Shown here: positions 53,218-61,608 of the stretch, piece after piece | Layout of the letters: every line of letters begins with the position of its first letter | Numbering within the stretch: the first letter of the stretch is position 1 | Assembly: GCA_033851915.1 (NCBI GenBank) | Contig: JAWSVM010000007.1 | Location: forward strand, 186,001 to 250,000 | DNA: 64,000 bases | Direction of reading: 5' to 3' | From: UBA1672 sp033851915 | Lineage (GTDB): Bacteria > Pseudomonadota > Alphaproteobacteria > Micavibrionales > Micavibrionaceae | The notes under the pieces: generated by a model | Told to the model about the DNA's origin: nothing | The model's input: the letters and a program-made list of their open reading frames with translations, nothing else | Databases searched by the model: none | Position numbers and translations under genes: made by a program

Positions 53218-53937
53218 ATGGCAGCATTCGAATATTTAGAAAATTTAATAAACGCAATCTTTGGGGATAATGACCTTAAGGATTATGATGTCGTTGTGGA
53301 GCTTGATGTTGGCACGCACGCGGTATCCAATGATCCGTTTTTGTTTGTCAGTAAGGATGGCGTGGGCGAGTATATTGATATGCCCAAAGCGGATATTGAC
53401 GCGCAAAAAGCTGATGGTGGCATAACGTTTAAGGATGTTTCCGATTTGCAAAATGATGCCAGTGGCGCGAATGCGACTGCTGCTGCGGTCAGCGGTGCGA
53501 ATGTCATTATGAATAACTTTGGTGTTTATAATGCGGGTGAGTACGGGGATTTGCCATTTGATTTGGAGAATCCTGATACAGCCACCGCAGAAGATTTGCA
53601 GGTTATAAAATTTGCCCTTGAGAATATAAGAGGGGATTTGATTAACAATGCTGCGCCTGAGGCTGTCTATACGGATTCAGGGCAACTTGATTCATTGACG
53701 TCACAGAGTAATTTGGAAGAGATTAAAGCCAGTATTGCGGCTACTGAGGGTGCATTGGTTAATGTTGATGCGGCGTTAGATGCGGAAGGTGTTTTGAACT
53801 CTATGGAAGCAGGGTTAACTGATTCTGAGTTAACAACAGATCAGCAGGGCATTGTTGTTGAAGAATTAGCAAATGATGCTGTGCAGGGTGTTGTTCCGGC
53901 GGTTGATGCTGCATTAGGTGTTCCGGCTGGTTTGTAA
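53218..53937 (+). CDS. Hypothetical acidic protein
   Basis: About 239 residues from ATG 53218, chosen because GGGGGA lies 7 bases upstream; in-frame ATGs at 53188 and 53203 have poorer sites. It is rich in Asp, Ala, Val and Asn with very few basic residues, and has no signal peptide or membrane segment. Helical stretches with hydrophobic spacing (AEDLQVIKFALENIRGDLINNAA) fill the second half. The early DPFLFVSKDGVGEYIDMPKADI faintly resembles GNPLIVKVDDTYYSAWMSRDE of the 698-residue protein at 12780. Function unknown; possibly one lineage-specific family. Confidence 0.68.
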   Translation: MAAFEYLENLINAIFGDNDLKDYDVVVELDVGTHAVSNDPFLFVSKDGVGEYIDMPKADIDAQKADGGITFKDVSDLQNDASGANATAAAVSGANVIMNNFGVYNAGEYGDLPFDLENPDTATAEDLQVIKFALENIRGDLINNAAPEAVYTDSGQLDSLTSQSNLEEIKASIAATEGALVNVDAALDAEGVLNSMEAGLTDSELTTDQQGIVVEELANDAVQGVVPAVDAALGVPAGL

Positions 53938-53956
53938 TATCTGATTTAATTATATA

Positions 53957-53987
53957 AGGGGTGCTTCATTTATGTGGAGCGCCTTTT
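53957..53987 (+). terminator. Terminator after the acidic orphan
   Basis: Stem GGTGCT with AGCGCC (one G-T pair) around a 12-base loop, followed by a T-run. Faces the rplS terminator. Confidence 0.7.
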
Positions 53988-54014
53988 TATTATTGTTATA
54001 AATAATTCTCATAT

Positions 54015-54041
54015 AAAAAGAGCCCTCGAAAACGGGGCTCT
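54015..54041 (-). terminator. Terminator of rplS
   Basis: Stem AGAGCCC(T)CG with CGGGGCTCT (one bulged base) around AAAA. On the minus strand it is followed by five Ts. It ends the trmD-rplS transcript. Confidence 0.85.
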
Positions 54042-54071
54042 GATTTAAAATCTTTAAAGAATGAAAGGCTG

Positions 54072-54497
54072 CTATTTTTTAGCGGCTTCTTTCTTTGCTT
54101 TTTTACCTTTTTTGGCAACAGTCTTATCGATACCGTGTCCGCTTGTACGTTCGGTAATACGGGCTTTCTTACCGCGAAGCTCACGAAGATAGTATAGCTT
54201 GGCGCGTCTTACAGAACCGCGACGAATAAGTTCGATTGAATCGATGCGAGTACTCCAAAGTGGGAACACACGCTCAACACCTTCACCGTAACTGATTTTA
54301 CGAACTGTGAAGTTTTCGTTGACGCTGCCGCCTTCACGAGAAATACAAACACCTTCATAGGCTTGAATACGCTCACGCGTACCTTCTTTGATTTTCACGT
54401 TAACTCTAACAGTGTCACCCGGACCAAAATTCGGGATTTCCTTTTTGGATTTTAGTTCTTCGAGCTGCTTCGCTTCGAATTTTTGTAGTATATTCAT
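54072..54497 (-). CDS. rplS: 50S ribosomal protein L19
   Basis: Ribosomal protein at the 30S-50S interface. The 141 residues include FGPGDTVRVNVKIKEGTRERIQAYEGVCI and VERVFPLWSTRIDSIELIRRGSVRRAKLYYLRELRGKKARI, the family signature. A basic Lys/Ala tail is added. It has an AAAAGGAAAA site and follows trmD across a 117-base spacer containing a long inverted repeat. Confidence 0.97.
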   Translation of the reverse strand: MNILQKFEAKQLEELKSKKEIPNFGPGDTVRVNVKIKEGTRERIQAYEGVCISREGGSVNENFTVRKISYGEGVERVFPLWSTRIDSIELIRRGSVRRAKLYYLRELRGKKARITERTSGHGIDKTVAKKGKKAKKEAAKK

Positions 54498-54514
54498 TGT
54501 ATTTTCCTTTTATC

Positions 54515-54585
54515 AGAGCCCGATTTCAGGGTTTATTCTGGCGGCTCAATTATATTTTTTAGCGGATTACTCCAATTCGGGCTCT
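54515..54585 (-). promoter_or_regulatory. Long-loop hairpin in the rplS leader
   Basis: AGAGCCCGA at 54515-54523 pairs perfectly with TCGGGCTCT at 54577-54585, enclosing about 53 bases. In the direction of rplS transcription the hairpin ends just before the AAAAGG ribosome-binding site and has no T-run, so it is a leader structure rather than a terminator. Its arms are almost the same as those of the terminator on the other side of rplS. Confidence 0.6.
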
Positions 54586-54614
54586 TTTTATAGCATCCAC
54601 GGGTAAAAAACAAG

Positions 54615-55331
54615 CTATTTTTTGCTCTTTTTGTAACATTCCCAAAGGTCGGGTCGGCGTTGCTGTGTCAGGCTTTCGGATTGTTTTAATCGCCACTCTT
54701 GAATGTTTTTGTGATGGCCTGATGTCAGGATGTCGGGAATGGTGTGGGTTGTGCCTGCGCTGTCTGTCCAATCTGCTGGACGGGTATAGTGTGGATACTC
54801 AAGAAGGCCATTGGAAAAGCTCTCTTCATCAGGTGTTGCATTATTGCCCATAACGCCTTCTAGCAAACGGATACAGGCATCCATCAGTATCATCGCGGCA
54901 GGCTCGCCGCCAGAGAGAACATAATCACCAATGCTAATTTCTTCTATATCATGCGCATCAAGCACACGTTGATCTACGCCCTCATAGCGCCCACATAAAA
55001 TGGTGAGAGCTTGCTCAGAGGATAGTTCTTGCACGAGTTCTTGCGTCAGAGGTTTGCCGCGTGGGCTCATATAAATGGTGCGGCCTTGTTGCGGCTTCGG
55101 GATCGAGAGTAGGGCGGATTCTATAATATCAGCGCGCATCACCATGCCTGCGCCGCCGCCAAATGGCGTGTCATCGACGTTCTTGTGAGTGCCTGTTCCA
55201 AAGTCACGAATGTCAATGCAACCGTATGACCACAGCCCTTTTTCCAGCGCTCTACCGCTGAGGGATTGCCCGAGGCTGCCCGGAAACATATCGGGGAAGA
55301 GGGTGAGTAAATTGACGTGCCAGTTCTTCAT
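54615..55331 (-). CDS. trmD: tRNA (guanine-N1)-methyltransferase
   Basis: Methylates G37 next to the anticodon, preventing frameshifts. ATG 55331 gives 238 residues and the typical opening NLLTLFPDMFPGSLGQSLSGRALEKG. SPOUT-knot residues are seen in ILCGRYEGVDQRVLDAHDIEEISIGDYVLSGGE, and the C-terminal part in PDILTSGHHKNIQEWRL. In-frame ATGs up to 55355 are possible. It belongs to the ffh-rpsP-rimM-trmD-rplS block but is cut off from rimM by about 1.3 kb. Confidence 0.96.
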   Translation of the reverse strand: MKNWHVNLLTLFPDMFPGSLGQSLSGRALEKGLWSYGCIDIRDFGTGTHKNVDDTPFGGGAGMVMRADIIESALLSIPKPQQGRTIYMSPRGKPLTQELVQELSSEQALTILCGRYEGVDQRVLDAHDIEEISIGDYVLSGGEPAAMILMDACIRLLEGVMGNNATPDEESFSNGLLEYPHYTRPADWTDSAGTTHTIPDILTSGHHKNIQEWRLKQSESLTQQRRPDLWECYKKSKK

Positions 55332-55449
55332 ATGCTCAATAGACATAAAAAGCACAGTCGTAGCAAGTGGTTATTGATGGTTTTTAGGCAAGGGGATTTG
55401 ATTTATTCATGCTAAATCGTGTATACTGCTTAAAAAAATAGGGTGATAA

Positions 55450-56274
55450 ATGCGTTATTCAATATCAGTCAACAGCTATTCTATAGTTGCCGATAAATTT
55501 GTTCATAATGAAATTGTGTTTAAAGACGCAGAGACGGATGAGACATTGCATCTCAATGGTGGTTCATTTGACAAAGAAGATGGCGGGAACATAGAGTTTT
55601 CCTTTCTCTCTGATGAGGATACGTTGCGTGCTTTTCTAAGTGATCAACCTTTTAATACACGGAATGAGGGGATGGGCGAGCCTTTGCATTCGGAAGTTTT
55701 GTTTGCAAGCGATGATGGGTATGCCTTTCAAGAAAAATTTGTTAAGGCTTTAGAAGCTGGTGTTTTTATCAATTCGCAAGACCTTGATTACGTGCCGTTT
55801 AATATTTTCGAAAAAGAACAAAATTCAAACTCTGTTGCTGCAACGGTTCTGCATGTTATGGAGTTGAATTATGATGCTTCCGATCATGGTTTTATCGCAC
55901 CGGGAGACGATGACCTTCTTTGGGCGGAGGAATTGAGAGATGAGTCCTTCTATGAACAAATTGATATTATTCCAGTGGATATTCATGCGCATGTGTTAGA
56001 TCGCCATCAAGATAACCTCCTTTTTAGTATCTCAGAGGAAGCAATAGGCCAGACCATTCGTTCTGAGAACTTAATGCAAAACACAGATGATGAGCCGAGC
56101 GGGATTTTGGCAAAACTGAAGGAAGTGTTTGAGGATGTTTCTTCCAGATTTAGACGAACTGCAGAGTTTTTTAATCCGTCAACGGCTATCCCTTCTGTTG
56201 TGCGTGTGTCGCACGCTGTTCAGGATAGTTTTGCCGAATATGCGGCAAGGGAATCTGCGCATAACCAGTCATAA
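55450..56274 (+). CDS. Hypothetical acidic protein inside the ribosomal block
   Basis: A 274-residue acidic soluble protein on the strand opposite to its neighbours; unknown. The N-terminal half is beta-like (YSISVNSYSIVADKFVHNEIVF, then ETLHLNGGSF). The second half has LWAEELRDESFYEQIDIIPVDIHAHVLDR and a C-terminal helix bundle (ILAKLKEVFEDVSSRFRRTAEFF). No signal peptide or membrane segment. Its 3' end overlaps the convergent DUF2007 gene by six bases. A short upstream gap of about 95 bases to the trmD start must contain two divergent promoters. Confidence 0.7.
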   Translation: MRYSISVNSYSIVADKFVHNEIVFKDAETDETLHLNGGSFDKEDGGNIEFSFLSDEDTLRAFLSDQPFNTRNEGMGEPLHSEVLFASDDGYAFQEKFVKALEAGVFINSQDLDYVPFNIFEKEQNSNSVAATVLHVMELNYDASDHGFIAPGDDDLLWAEELRDESFYEQIDIIPVDIHAHVLDRHQDNLLFSISEEAIGQTIRSENLMQNTDDEPSGILAKLKEVFEDVSSRFRRTAEFFNPSTAIPSVVRVSHAVQDSFAEYAARESAHNQS

Positions 56275-56622
56275 GGTTTTCTTATCAGTTTTCTTTCTAA
56301 GGGGGCATGGCATGCCTGAAACAATATAGATAACAATGGATGTTAGTATATTGAAAACCCCTCTTTTTACGATAACATTATTTTCTGTATTTTGATTATG
56401 TTCCGCGTCGAGTTCTCGCAGTATAGATGTTGCTTCATCAAAATTATGGCCATGAACCATAATTCTAAAATCACCAAGCGCGAGCAGTAAATGCGGTTGA
56501 GTGGATCCAGTCATTTCGTCAGGAATAGAACACGTGATGTTATGGCTATTTAGATGCCCACGTATCGCGTGCGCCTCGAACAAGGTTGGTACACGTTTTA
56601 ATAATTTAAGGTTTCTAGGCAT
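56269..56622 (-). CDS. DUF2007-like protein with C-terminal hydrophobic segment
   Basis: A 117-residue protein from ATG 56622 (an in-frame TTG at 56628 adds two residues). The first 70 residues match the DUF2007 pattern, a small ferredoxin-like domain: LKLLKRVPTLFEAHAIRGHLNSHNI, then LLLALGDFRIMVHGHNFDEATSILREL. The rest includes a probable membrane-associated stretch (VFNILTSIVIYIVSGM) before a basic end. It follows rimM by about nine bases and is surely co-transcribed with it. Confidence 0.8.
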   Translation of the reverse strand: MPRNLKLLKRVPTLFEAHAIRGHLNSHNITCSIPDEMTGSTQPHLLLALGDFRIMVHGHNFDEATSILRELDAEHNQNTENNVIVKRGVFNILTSIVIYIVSGMPCPLRKKTDKKTL

Positions 56623-56631
56623 TCCCAAATA

Positions 56632-57159
56632 TCATTCGATAATGAAACGTTCAGCGTTTTCCACTGTAACATATTTCTCATCAAGGTTGATATTGCGGAC
56701 ATATTCATCCTGAAAAGGGACGAAGAATGATGTGCCGGATTCTGGTTTGATTTCCAGTAAGTCACCCGCACCGTAATTTTGCACTGTAATCACCGTGCCG
56801 ATTTTCTCACCTTTGGGATTTTGGACATCCAAATTGGCAAGGTCTTCGATATAGAATTCATCACTGTTTTTAATTTCAGGTAACGCTTCACGTGGAACGT
56901 ATAGAGAACATTTGAGTAGCTTGGCTTGCTCTGGTGTGGTTACACCATCAATGTGTGCCAGAATAGACTTACCCATAGAGTTTTTGAGTGTGATATCAAG
57001 CGTATCATTGCCTGTTTTATCAGTGTAGAGCGTGCCGTTTAGCAGGCTGGTATCCTCGCAAAAAGGTATGATTTTGACCAGCCCCCGAACACCATGTGAA
57101 GAGGATATTTTGCCTATGCAAATACGTCTGTCGGTGATGTTTTTTTCGGGGCTGGTCAT
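56632..57159 (-). CDS. rimM: Ribosome maturation factor RimM
   Basis: Assists 30S head maturation by binding S19. The 175 residues have the N-terminal barrel (CIGKISSSHGVRGLVKIIPF, early) and the C-terminal PRC-barrel (FYIEDLANLDVQNPKGEKIGTVI, LLEIKPESGTSFFVPFQDEYV). It lies 29 bases after rpsP, the conserved order. Confidence 0.95.
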   Translation of the reverse strand: MTSPEKNITDRRICIGKISSSHGVRGLVKIIPFCEDTSLLNGTLYTDKTGNDTLDITLKNSMGKSILAHIDGVTTPEQAKLLKCSLYVPREALPEIKNSDEFYIEDLANLDVQNPKGEKIGTVITVQNYGAGDLLEIKPESGTSFFVPFQDEYVRNINLDEKYVTVENAERFIIE

Positions 57160-57188
57160 AATTTTTATGCATGAGAATAAGAATAAAC

Positions 57189-57674
57189 TTATTCAGCAGC
57201 CTTTTCTTCTTCAGCTTTAGCGTCCTCAGCAGGAGCTTCTTCAGTTTTAGTTTCTTCTTCAGCAGGGGCTGCGGCTGCAGCTTTTGCTGCTTCCTTGGCT
57301 TCTGCTTCTGCTGCTTCCGCTGCTTCTTTTGCTGCTGCAGCTTTTTCTTGCTTATCTGCAAGTTTCAGCTTTGTCTTCTCAGAAGGTTCAGCTTTGTTCG
57401 GGCGGTTTGGTTGTGCAGGCATATCGATGATACCGGCTTTACCCAAGAAAATTGCAACACGCTCTGATGGTTGTGCGCCTTCGCCAAGCCAATATTTGAT
57501 GCGATCTTCAACAAGTTGTACACGTTGATCGTTATCATCATTCAAAAGCGGGTTATATGTGCCCAGTCTTTCAATGTAACGGCCGTCACGTGGCATGCGT
57601 TTATCCGCAACAACAATGCGGTAGAATGGGCGTTTCTTACGTCCACCTCTTGATAGTCTGATTGATAGTGCCAT
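57189..57674 (-). CDS. rpsP: 30S ribosomal protein S16 with long C-terminal tail
   Basis: The first 85 residues are ordinary S16 (MALSIRLSRGGRKKRPFYRIVVADKR, then RYIERLGTYNPL). About 75 residues follow that are almost only Ala, Lys and Glu, a likely long helix or disordered tail ending in Asp/Glu. Such extensions occur in some alphaproteobacterial S16 proteins but vary in length. It starts the rpsP-rimM pair behind ffh. Confidence 0.96.
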   Translation of the reverse strand: MALSIRLSRGGRKKRPFYRIVVADKRMPRDGRYIERLGTYNPLLNDDNDQRVQLVEDRIKYWLGEGAQPSERVAIFLGKAGIIDMPAQPNRPNKAEPSEKTKLKLADKQEKAAAAKEAAEAAEAEAKEAAKAAAAAPAEEETKTEEAPAEDAKAEEEKAAE

Positions 57675-57761
57675 AGTCTTTCTCCTTAAATATAAAGTAA
57701 ATAATTCAGATCAGCGGATATCCCTGTATTGTGCGGAGTATCTGATGATGTGAATAATGAT

Positions 57762-59339
57762 TTATCGTTTCTTTTTCTTTCTGTTTTTCTTTGTTCCGCC
57801 GCGCATTGCAGGCATACCCGCGCCGCCCATTCCAGCCAGTCCGCCGCCGCCCATTGCACCCATACCGGCAAGAGGGTTGCCGCCGCCTGCAAAAGGGTTC
57901 GTGCCCAGTGGGCTTTCTTCCGCTGATGATTCAACCATTGCTGCGCCAAGAGAATCAGGGTCCATGCTTTGTGCCATCAATTCCAGTTCGTCTGAGCGAC
58001 CGCCCATCATTTCTTTCATTAAGCCCATCATTTGGCCTTTGCCCATTTTGCGCATTTTCTTCATCATCATTTGCATTTGCTTTTGCTGTTTTACGATCAT
58101 GTTGATTTCTTGAACGGTTGTGCCTGAACCTGCGGCAATACGTTTTTTACGTGATCCGTTCAGCAGTTCGGGCTTTGCACGTTCTTTCGGGGTCATTGCG
58201 CGGATGATGGCTTCTTGCTTGTTAATAAGGCTGTCGTCCATGCCGGCTTCTTCAAGCTTTCCGGCCATGCTGCTTAAGCCCGGCATCATTTTCATTAATG
58301 ATCCCATGCCGCCCATTTTATTCATTTGCTGAATTTGGGAGAGCAGGTCGTTAAAGTCGAACTGACCTTTTTTGAATTTCTGCGCCATTTTGGCGGCTTC
58401 TTCTTGATCCACTGTTTCAACGGCTTTTTCAACCAAGGAAACAATATCACCCATGCCAAGGATACGTCCAGCAATACGTTCAGGGTGGAAGGCTTCAACT
58501 TCTGTCCATTTTTCACCGGTTCCAAGCAATTTAATCGGCTTGCCTGTAACGGCTTTCATGCTCATCGCTGCGCCGCCGCGTGCATCACCGTCAACACGGG
58601 TCAGCATAATACCGCTGATCTCTACGCGTTCGTTGAATATTTTGGCTGTGTTAACTGCATCTTGCCCTGTCATTGCATCGGCAATCAAAAGGGTCTCGAT
58701 AGGCTTTGCGAATTTCTTGATGTCTTCGATTTCTTGCATCAGCTCGTCATCAATAGATAGGCGACCCGCTGTATCCAGCATAACAACGTCATAGCCTTCT
58801 TTGCGGGCAATATCCATGGCGCGTTTGGCGATGTCTAAAGGCTTTTGCCCTTCAACGATTGGCAGTGTCGCAACTTCTATTTGCTCACCAAGGATTTTAA
58901 GCTGTTCTTGCGCGGCAGGACGATAAACGTCCAGTGAAGCCATCAGAACTTTTTTGTTATTCTTCTCGGTCAGGAGTTTTGCGATTTTCGCAGTTGATGT
59001 GGTCTTACCTGATCCTTGCAAACCAACCATTAGGTATGCGCAAGGTGATGTTGTGAATTGAAGCTCGGAATTGGTTGAACCCAGCATCTCTACAAGTGCG
59101 TCATGAACGATTTTGATGACTTGTTGCGCGGGGTTTACGCCCTTAACCACGTTTTGGCCAACGGCTTTGTCTTTGATGGTTGTGATAAAATCTTTAACGA
59201 CCGGAAGGGCAACGTCTGCCTCCAGTAAAGCAATGCGGATTTCACGGCTGACTGCCATGACATCATTTTCACTCAAAGATGCTTTACCGCGCAACTTTGA
59301 AAATACATCACCTAATTTTTCGCTTAAACTATCAAACAT
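57762..59339 (-). CDS. ffh: Signal recognition particle protein Ffh (SRP54)
   Basis: GTPase that binds signal sequences and 4.5S RNA and docks at FtsY. From ATG 59339 it has 525 residues. The NG domain shows GLQGSGKTTSTAKIAKLL, DTAGRLSIDDELMQEI and TRVDGDARGGAAMSM. The M domain has RMTPKERAKPELLNGSRKKRIAAGSGT and Met-rich helices, and the end is a Gly/Met-rich tail closing in a basic patch. The in-frame extension to 59399 is not homologous. Its receptor gene ftsY is also in this window. Confidence 0.96.
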   Translation of the reverse strand: MFDSLSEKLGDVFSKLRGKASLSENDVMAVSREIRIALLEADVALPVVKDFITTIKDKAVGQNVVKGVNPAQQVIKIVHDALVEMLGSTNSELQFTTSPCAYLMVGLQGSGKTTSTAKIAKLLTEKNNKKVLMASLDVYRPAAQEQLKILGEQIEVATLPIVEGQKPLDIAKRAMDIARKEGYDVVMLDTAGRLSIDDELMQEIEDIKKFAKPIETLLIADAMTGQDAVNTAKIFNERVEISGIMLTRVDGDARGGAAMSMKAVTGKPIKLLGTGEKWTEVEAFHPERIAGRILGMGDIVSLVEKAVETVDQEEAAKMAQKFKKGQFDFNDLLSQIQQMNKMGGMGSLMKMMPGLSSMAGKLEEAGMDDSLINKQEAIIRAMTPKERAKPELLNGSRKKRIAAGSGTTVQEINMIVKQQKQMQMMMKKMRKMGKGQMMGLMKEMMGGRSDELELMAQSMDPDSLGAAMVESSAEESPLGTNPFAGGGNPLAGMGAMGGGGLAGMGGAGMPAMRGGTKKNRKKKKR

Positions 59340-59476
59340 ATATAACCTAATTATCCACGCTGAGCGTAAATTCGCCGAGCGCGGTGTACCGTTAAGCACC
59401 GAAAAAACAGCTTTTCAGTGGAAATCTGCGCCAAACTATGCTTATTGACGGTGTATGTCAAGAAAAGGTTTGCCAA

Positions 59477-60256
59477 ATGACACAGTTTAAAAAGATGCAT
59501 GGGTTAGGGAATGATTTCGTAATTTTCGATGCGCGTACAGAAAATATATTTTTAACGCCTGATGATATGGAATTGATCGCCGATCGTCATTGGGGGGTTG
59601 GGTGTGACCTTATTACTATATTGGACGAGTCGGAAAAAGCAGATATCTTTGCGTACTTCTTTAATGCTGATGGTAGTGAAAGTGGGGCATGTGGCAATGC
59701 GACGCGATGCGTGGCGGATATCCTTATGTCTGAAAGTGGCAAAGATGAATGCGCGATTGAGGTGACTTATGGTGTTTTGAATTGCCGTAAAAAAGGCGAT
59801 CTTTCAGTTGAAGTTGATATGGGCGCGGCGAAAGATATCACCGATATGGATTTGGAGCATGGTGCAGTGTCTAAGCCTGTTCGTGTTGATATGGGCAATC
59901 CGCACCTTGTGTTTTTTGTGGATAACCTTGAGGATATCTCTGTGGAAGAGTTGGGGGCGCATTTCGAAACCCATGAAAAATTTCCTGATCGCACCAATGT
60001 AGAGTTTGTGCAAATCATTGACCGTACTCATATACGTCAGAAAACGTGGGAACGTGGTTGCGGTGTGACCGAGGCCTGTGGCTCTGGCGCGTGTGCGGTG
60101 GCTGCTGCGGCGGTGCATCGTGGTTTAACCGATCGCAATGTTGAAATTGAGCTGGATGGCGGTGTGCTAAATTTTGAGATTCGTAAGGATGATGACCATG
60201 TCTTGATGACCGGCCCTGTCGCGTATGTGTTTGACGGCACGCTGAATACTGTGTAG
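59477..60256 (+). CDS. dapF: Diaminopimelate epimerase
   Basis: Turns LL- into meso-diaminopimelate for lysine and peptidoglycan synthesis without a cofactor. ATG 59477 has AAAGG 8 bases upstream and gives 259 residues. Both catalytic cysteines are present, in SGACGNATRCVADIL and in TEACGSGACAVAAAA. KMHGLGNDFVIFDAR is the usual opening. It is divergent from ffh and followed nine bases later by mtaB. Confidence 0.96.
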   Translation: MTQFKKMHGLGNDFVIFDARTENIFLTPDDMELIADRHWGVGCDLITILDESEKADIFAYFFNADGSESGACGNATRCVADILMSESGKDECAIEVTYGVLNCRKKGDLSVEVDMGAAKDITDMDLEHGAVSKPVRVDMGNPHLVFFVDNLEDISVEELGAHFETHEKFPDRTNVEFVQIIDRTHIRQKTWERGCGVTEACGSGACAVAAAAVHRGLTDRNVEIELDGGVLNFEIRKDDDHVLMTGPVAYVFDGTLNTV

Positions 60257-60265
60257 AACCCGCGC

Positions 60266-61537
60266 ATGACCAAGGATAATACAGTAAAAGAGCCGAAACT
60301 TGTGACCTTTGGATGTCGCCTGAACTTCTATGAGTCCGAGGTGATGCGCGATCATGCCAAAAATGCGGGGCTGGGTGATGCAATTATCTTTAATACCTGC
60401 GCGGTGACAAGGGAGGCGGAGCGTCAAGCACGTCAGTCTATCCGTCGTGCGCGGCGTGAAAATCCCGATGCTAAAATTATCGTGACGGGGTGTAGTGCAC
60501 AGATTAATCCACAGACTTATGCACAGATGGAGGAAGTCGATCAAGTGATCGGCAATGACCTTAAATTACAGGCGGATAGCTGGGGCTGGGGCGTGGAAGG
60601 TGAACACGCCAAGATCATGGTTAATGATATTATGTCGGTGAAGGAAACCGCCAGCCACTTGATTAATGGGTTCGAGGATAAATCCCGTGCGTTTTTACAA
60701 GTGCAAAATGGCTGTGATCATCGTTGTACCTTTTGTATTATTCCTTTTGGGCGCGGAAATTCGCGCAGCGTGCCGATTGGCGTTATTGCGGAGCAGGTGC
60801 GTAATCTGGTTGAGCAGGGCTATAAGGAAATCGTATTTACGGGCGTTGATGTGACGTCTTATGGGCCTGATTTACCGGGCGAGCCGAGTTTTGGGCAGAT
60901 GATCCGCCGCGTGTTGGCGATGGTGCCGGAGTTACAACGCATACGCCTGTCTTCACTTGACCCTGTGGAGATTGATGATGATTTATGGGCGTTGATCGAG
61001 AATGAACCGCGTTTAATGCCGCATTTGCATCTGTCTTTGCAGGCGGGTGATGACATGATTTTGAAACGGATGAAGCGTCGCCATTTACGCCAAGATGTTA
61101 TCGATGTTTGCGCGAAGGCACGGGCTTTGCGGCCTGATATGGTGTTTGGTGCGGATATTATTGCAGGCTTTCCAACGGAGACCGAGGAAATGTTCCAAAA
61201 CTCGCTGAAGATCGTTGAGGAGTGCGACATTACGTATCTGCATGTCTTCCCGTATTCCGAGCGTGAGGGCACGCCTGCGGCGCGTATGCCCGCGGTTGAT
61301 GTGCCTGTGCGCAAAGAACGCGCCGCGCGTTTGCGTGCTTTGGGCGAGGTGCAGGTTGAGGCGTTGATGCAGCGCAATGTTGGTAAAAACTTCTCTGTTC
61401 TGGTTGAAAAAGGTGGCATTGGCCGCGCCGAAAATTTCCTCTCCGTTGCGCTTCCGGATGATCTGGAAATCGGCAGTATTGTTGATGTTAAAACCACAGG
61501 GCGGGAACAAAAATCCCTGACCTCGATTTTGATATAA
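60266..61537 (+). CDS. mtaB: tRNA t6A37 methylthiotransferase MtaB
   Basis: Radical-SAM enzyme that adds a methylthio group to t6A37 in tRNAs reading ANN codons. The 423 residues have the N-terminal cluster cysteines (FGCRLNFYESEVM, NTCAVTREAERQ, VTGCSAQ), the radical-SAM CxxxCxxC in GCDHRCTFCIIPFGRGNSRS, and a C-terminal TRAM-like part. The dapF-mtaB-ftsY order is common in Alphaproteobacteria. RimO, a near relative, differs in its central motif. Confidence 0.93.
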   Translation: MTKDNTVKEPKLVTFGCRLNFYESEVMRDHAKNAGLGDAIIFNTCAVTREAERQARQSIRRARRENPDAKIIVTGCSAQINPQTYAQMEEVDQVIGNDLKLQADSWGWGVEGEHAKIMVNDIMSVKETASHLINGFEDKSRAFLQVQNGCDHRCTFCIIPFGRGNSRSVPIGVIAEQVRNLVEQGYKEIVFTGVDVTSYGPDLPGEPSFGQMIRRVLAMVPELQRIRLSSLDPVEIDDDLWALIENEPRLMPHLHLSLQAGDDMILKRMKRRHLRQDVIDVCAKARALRPDMVFGADIIAGFPTETEEMFQNSLKIVEECDITYLHVFPYSEREGTPAARMPAVDVPVRKERAARLRALGEVQVEALMQRNVGKNFSVLVEKGGIGRAENFLSVALPDDLEIGSIVDVKTTGREQKSLTSILI

Positions 61538-61608
61538 AAAATACCGAAAGTTGGTGCGTTTCTTGTATAAAAGGCCTATAATCGGCCTATACACAGAAAG
61601 TGAAAATC

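Noticed and set aside
59340..59399. N-terminal extension of ffh
   Set aside because: Not homologous to SRP54; the standard MFDSLSEKLG start is at 59339.
61570..61590. Dyad AGGCC/GGCCT with TATAAT before ftsY as promoter or terminator
   Set aside because: The stem is short without a T-run, and no -35 box lies at a suitable distance.
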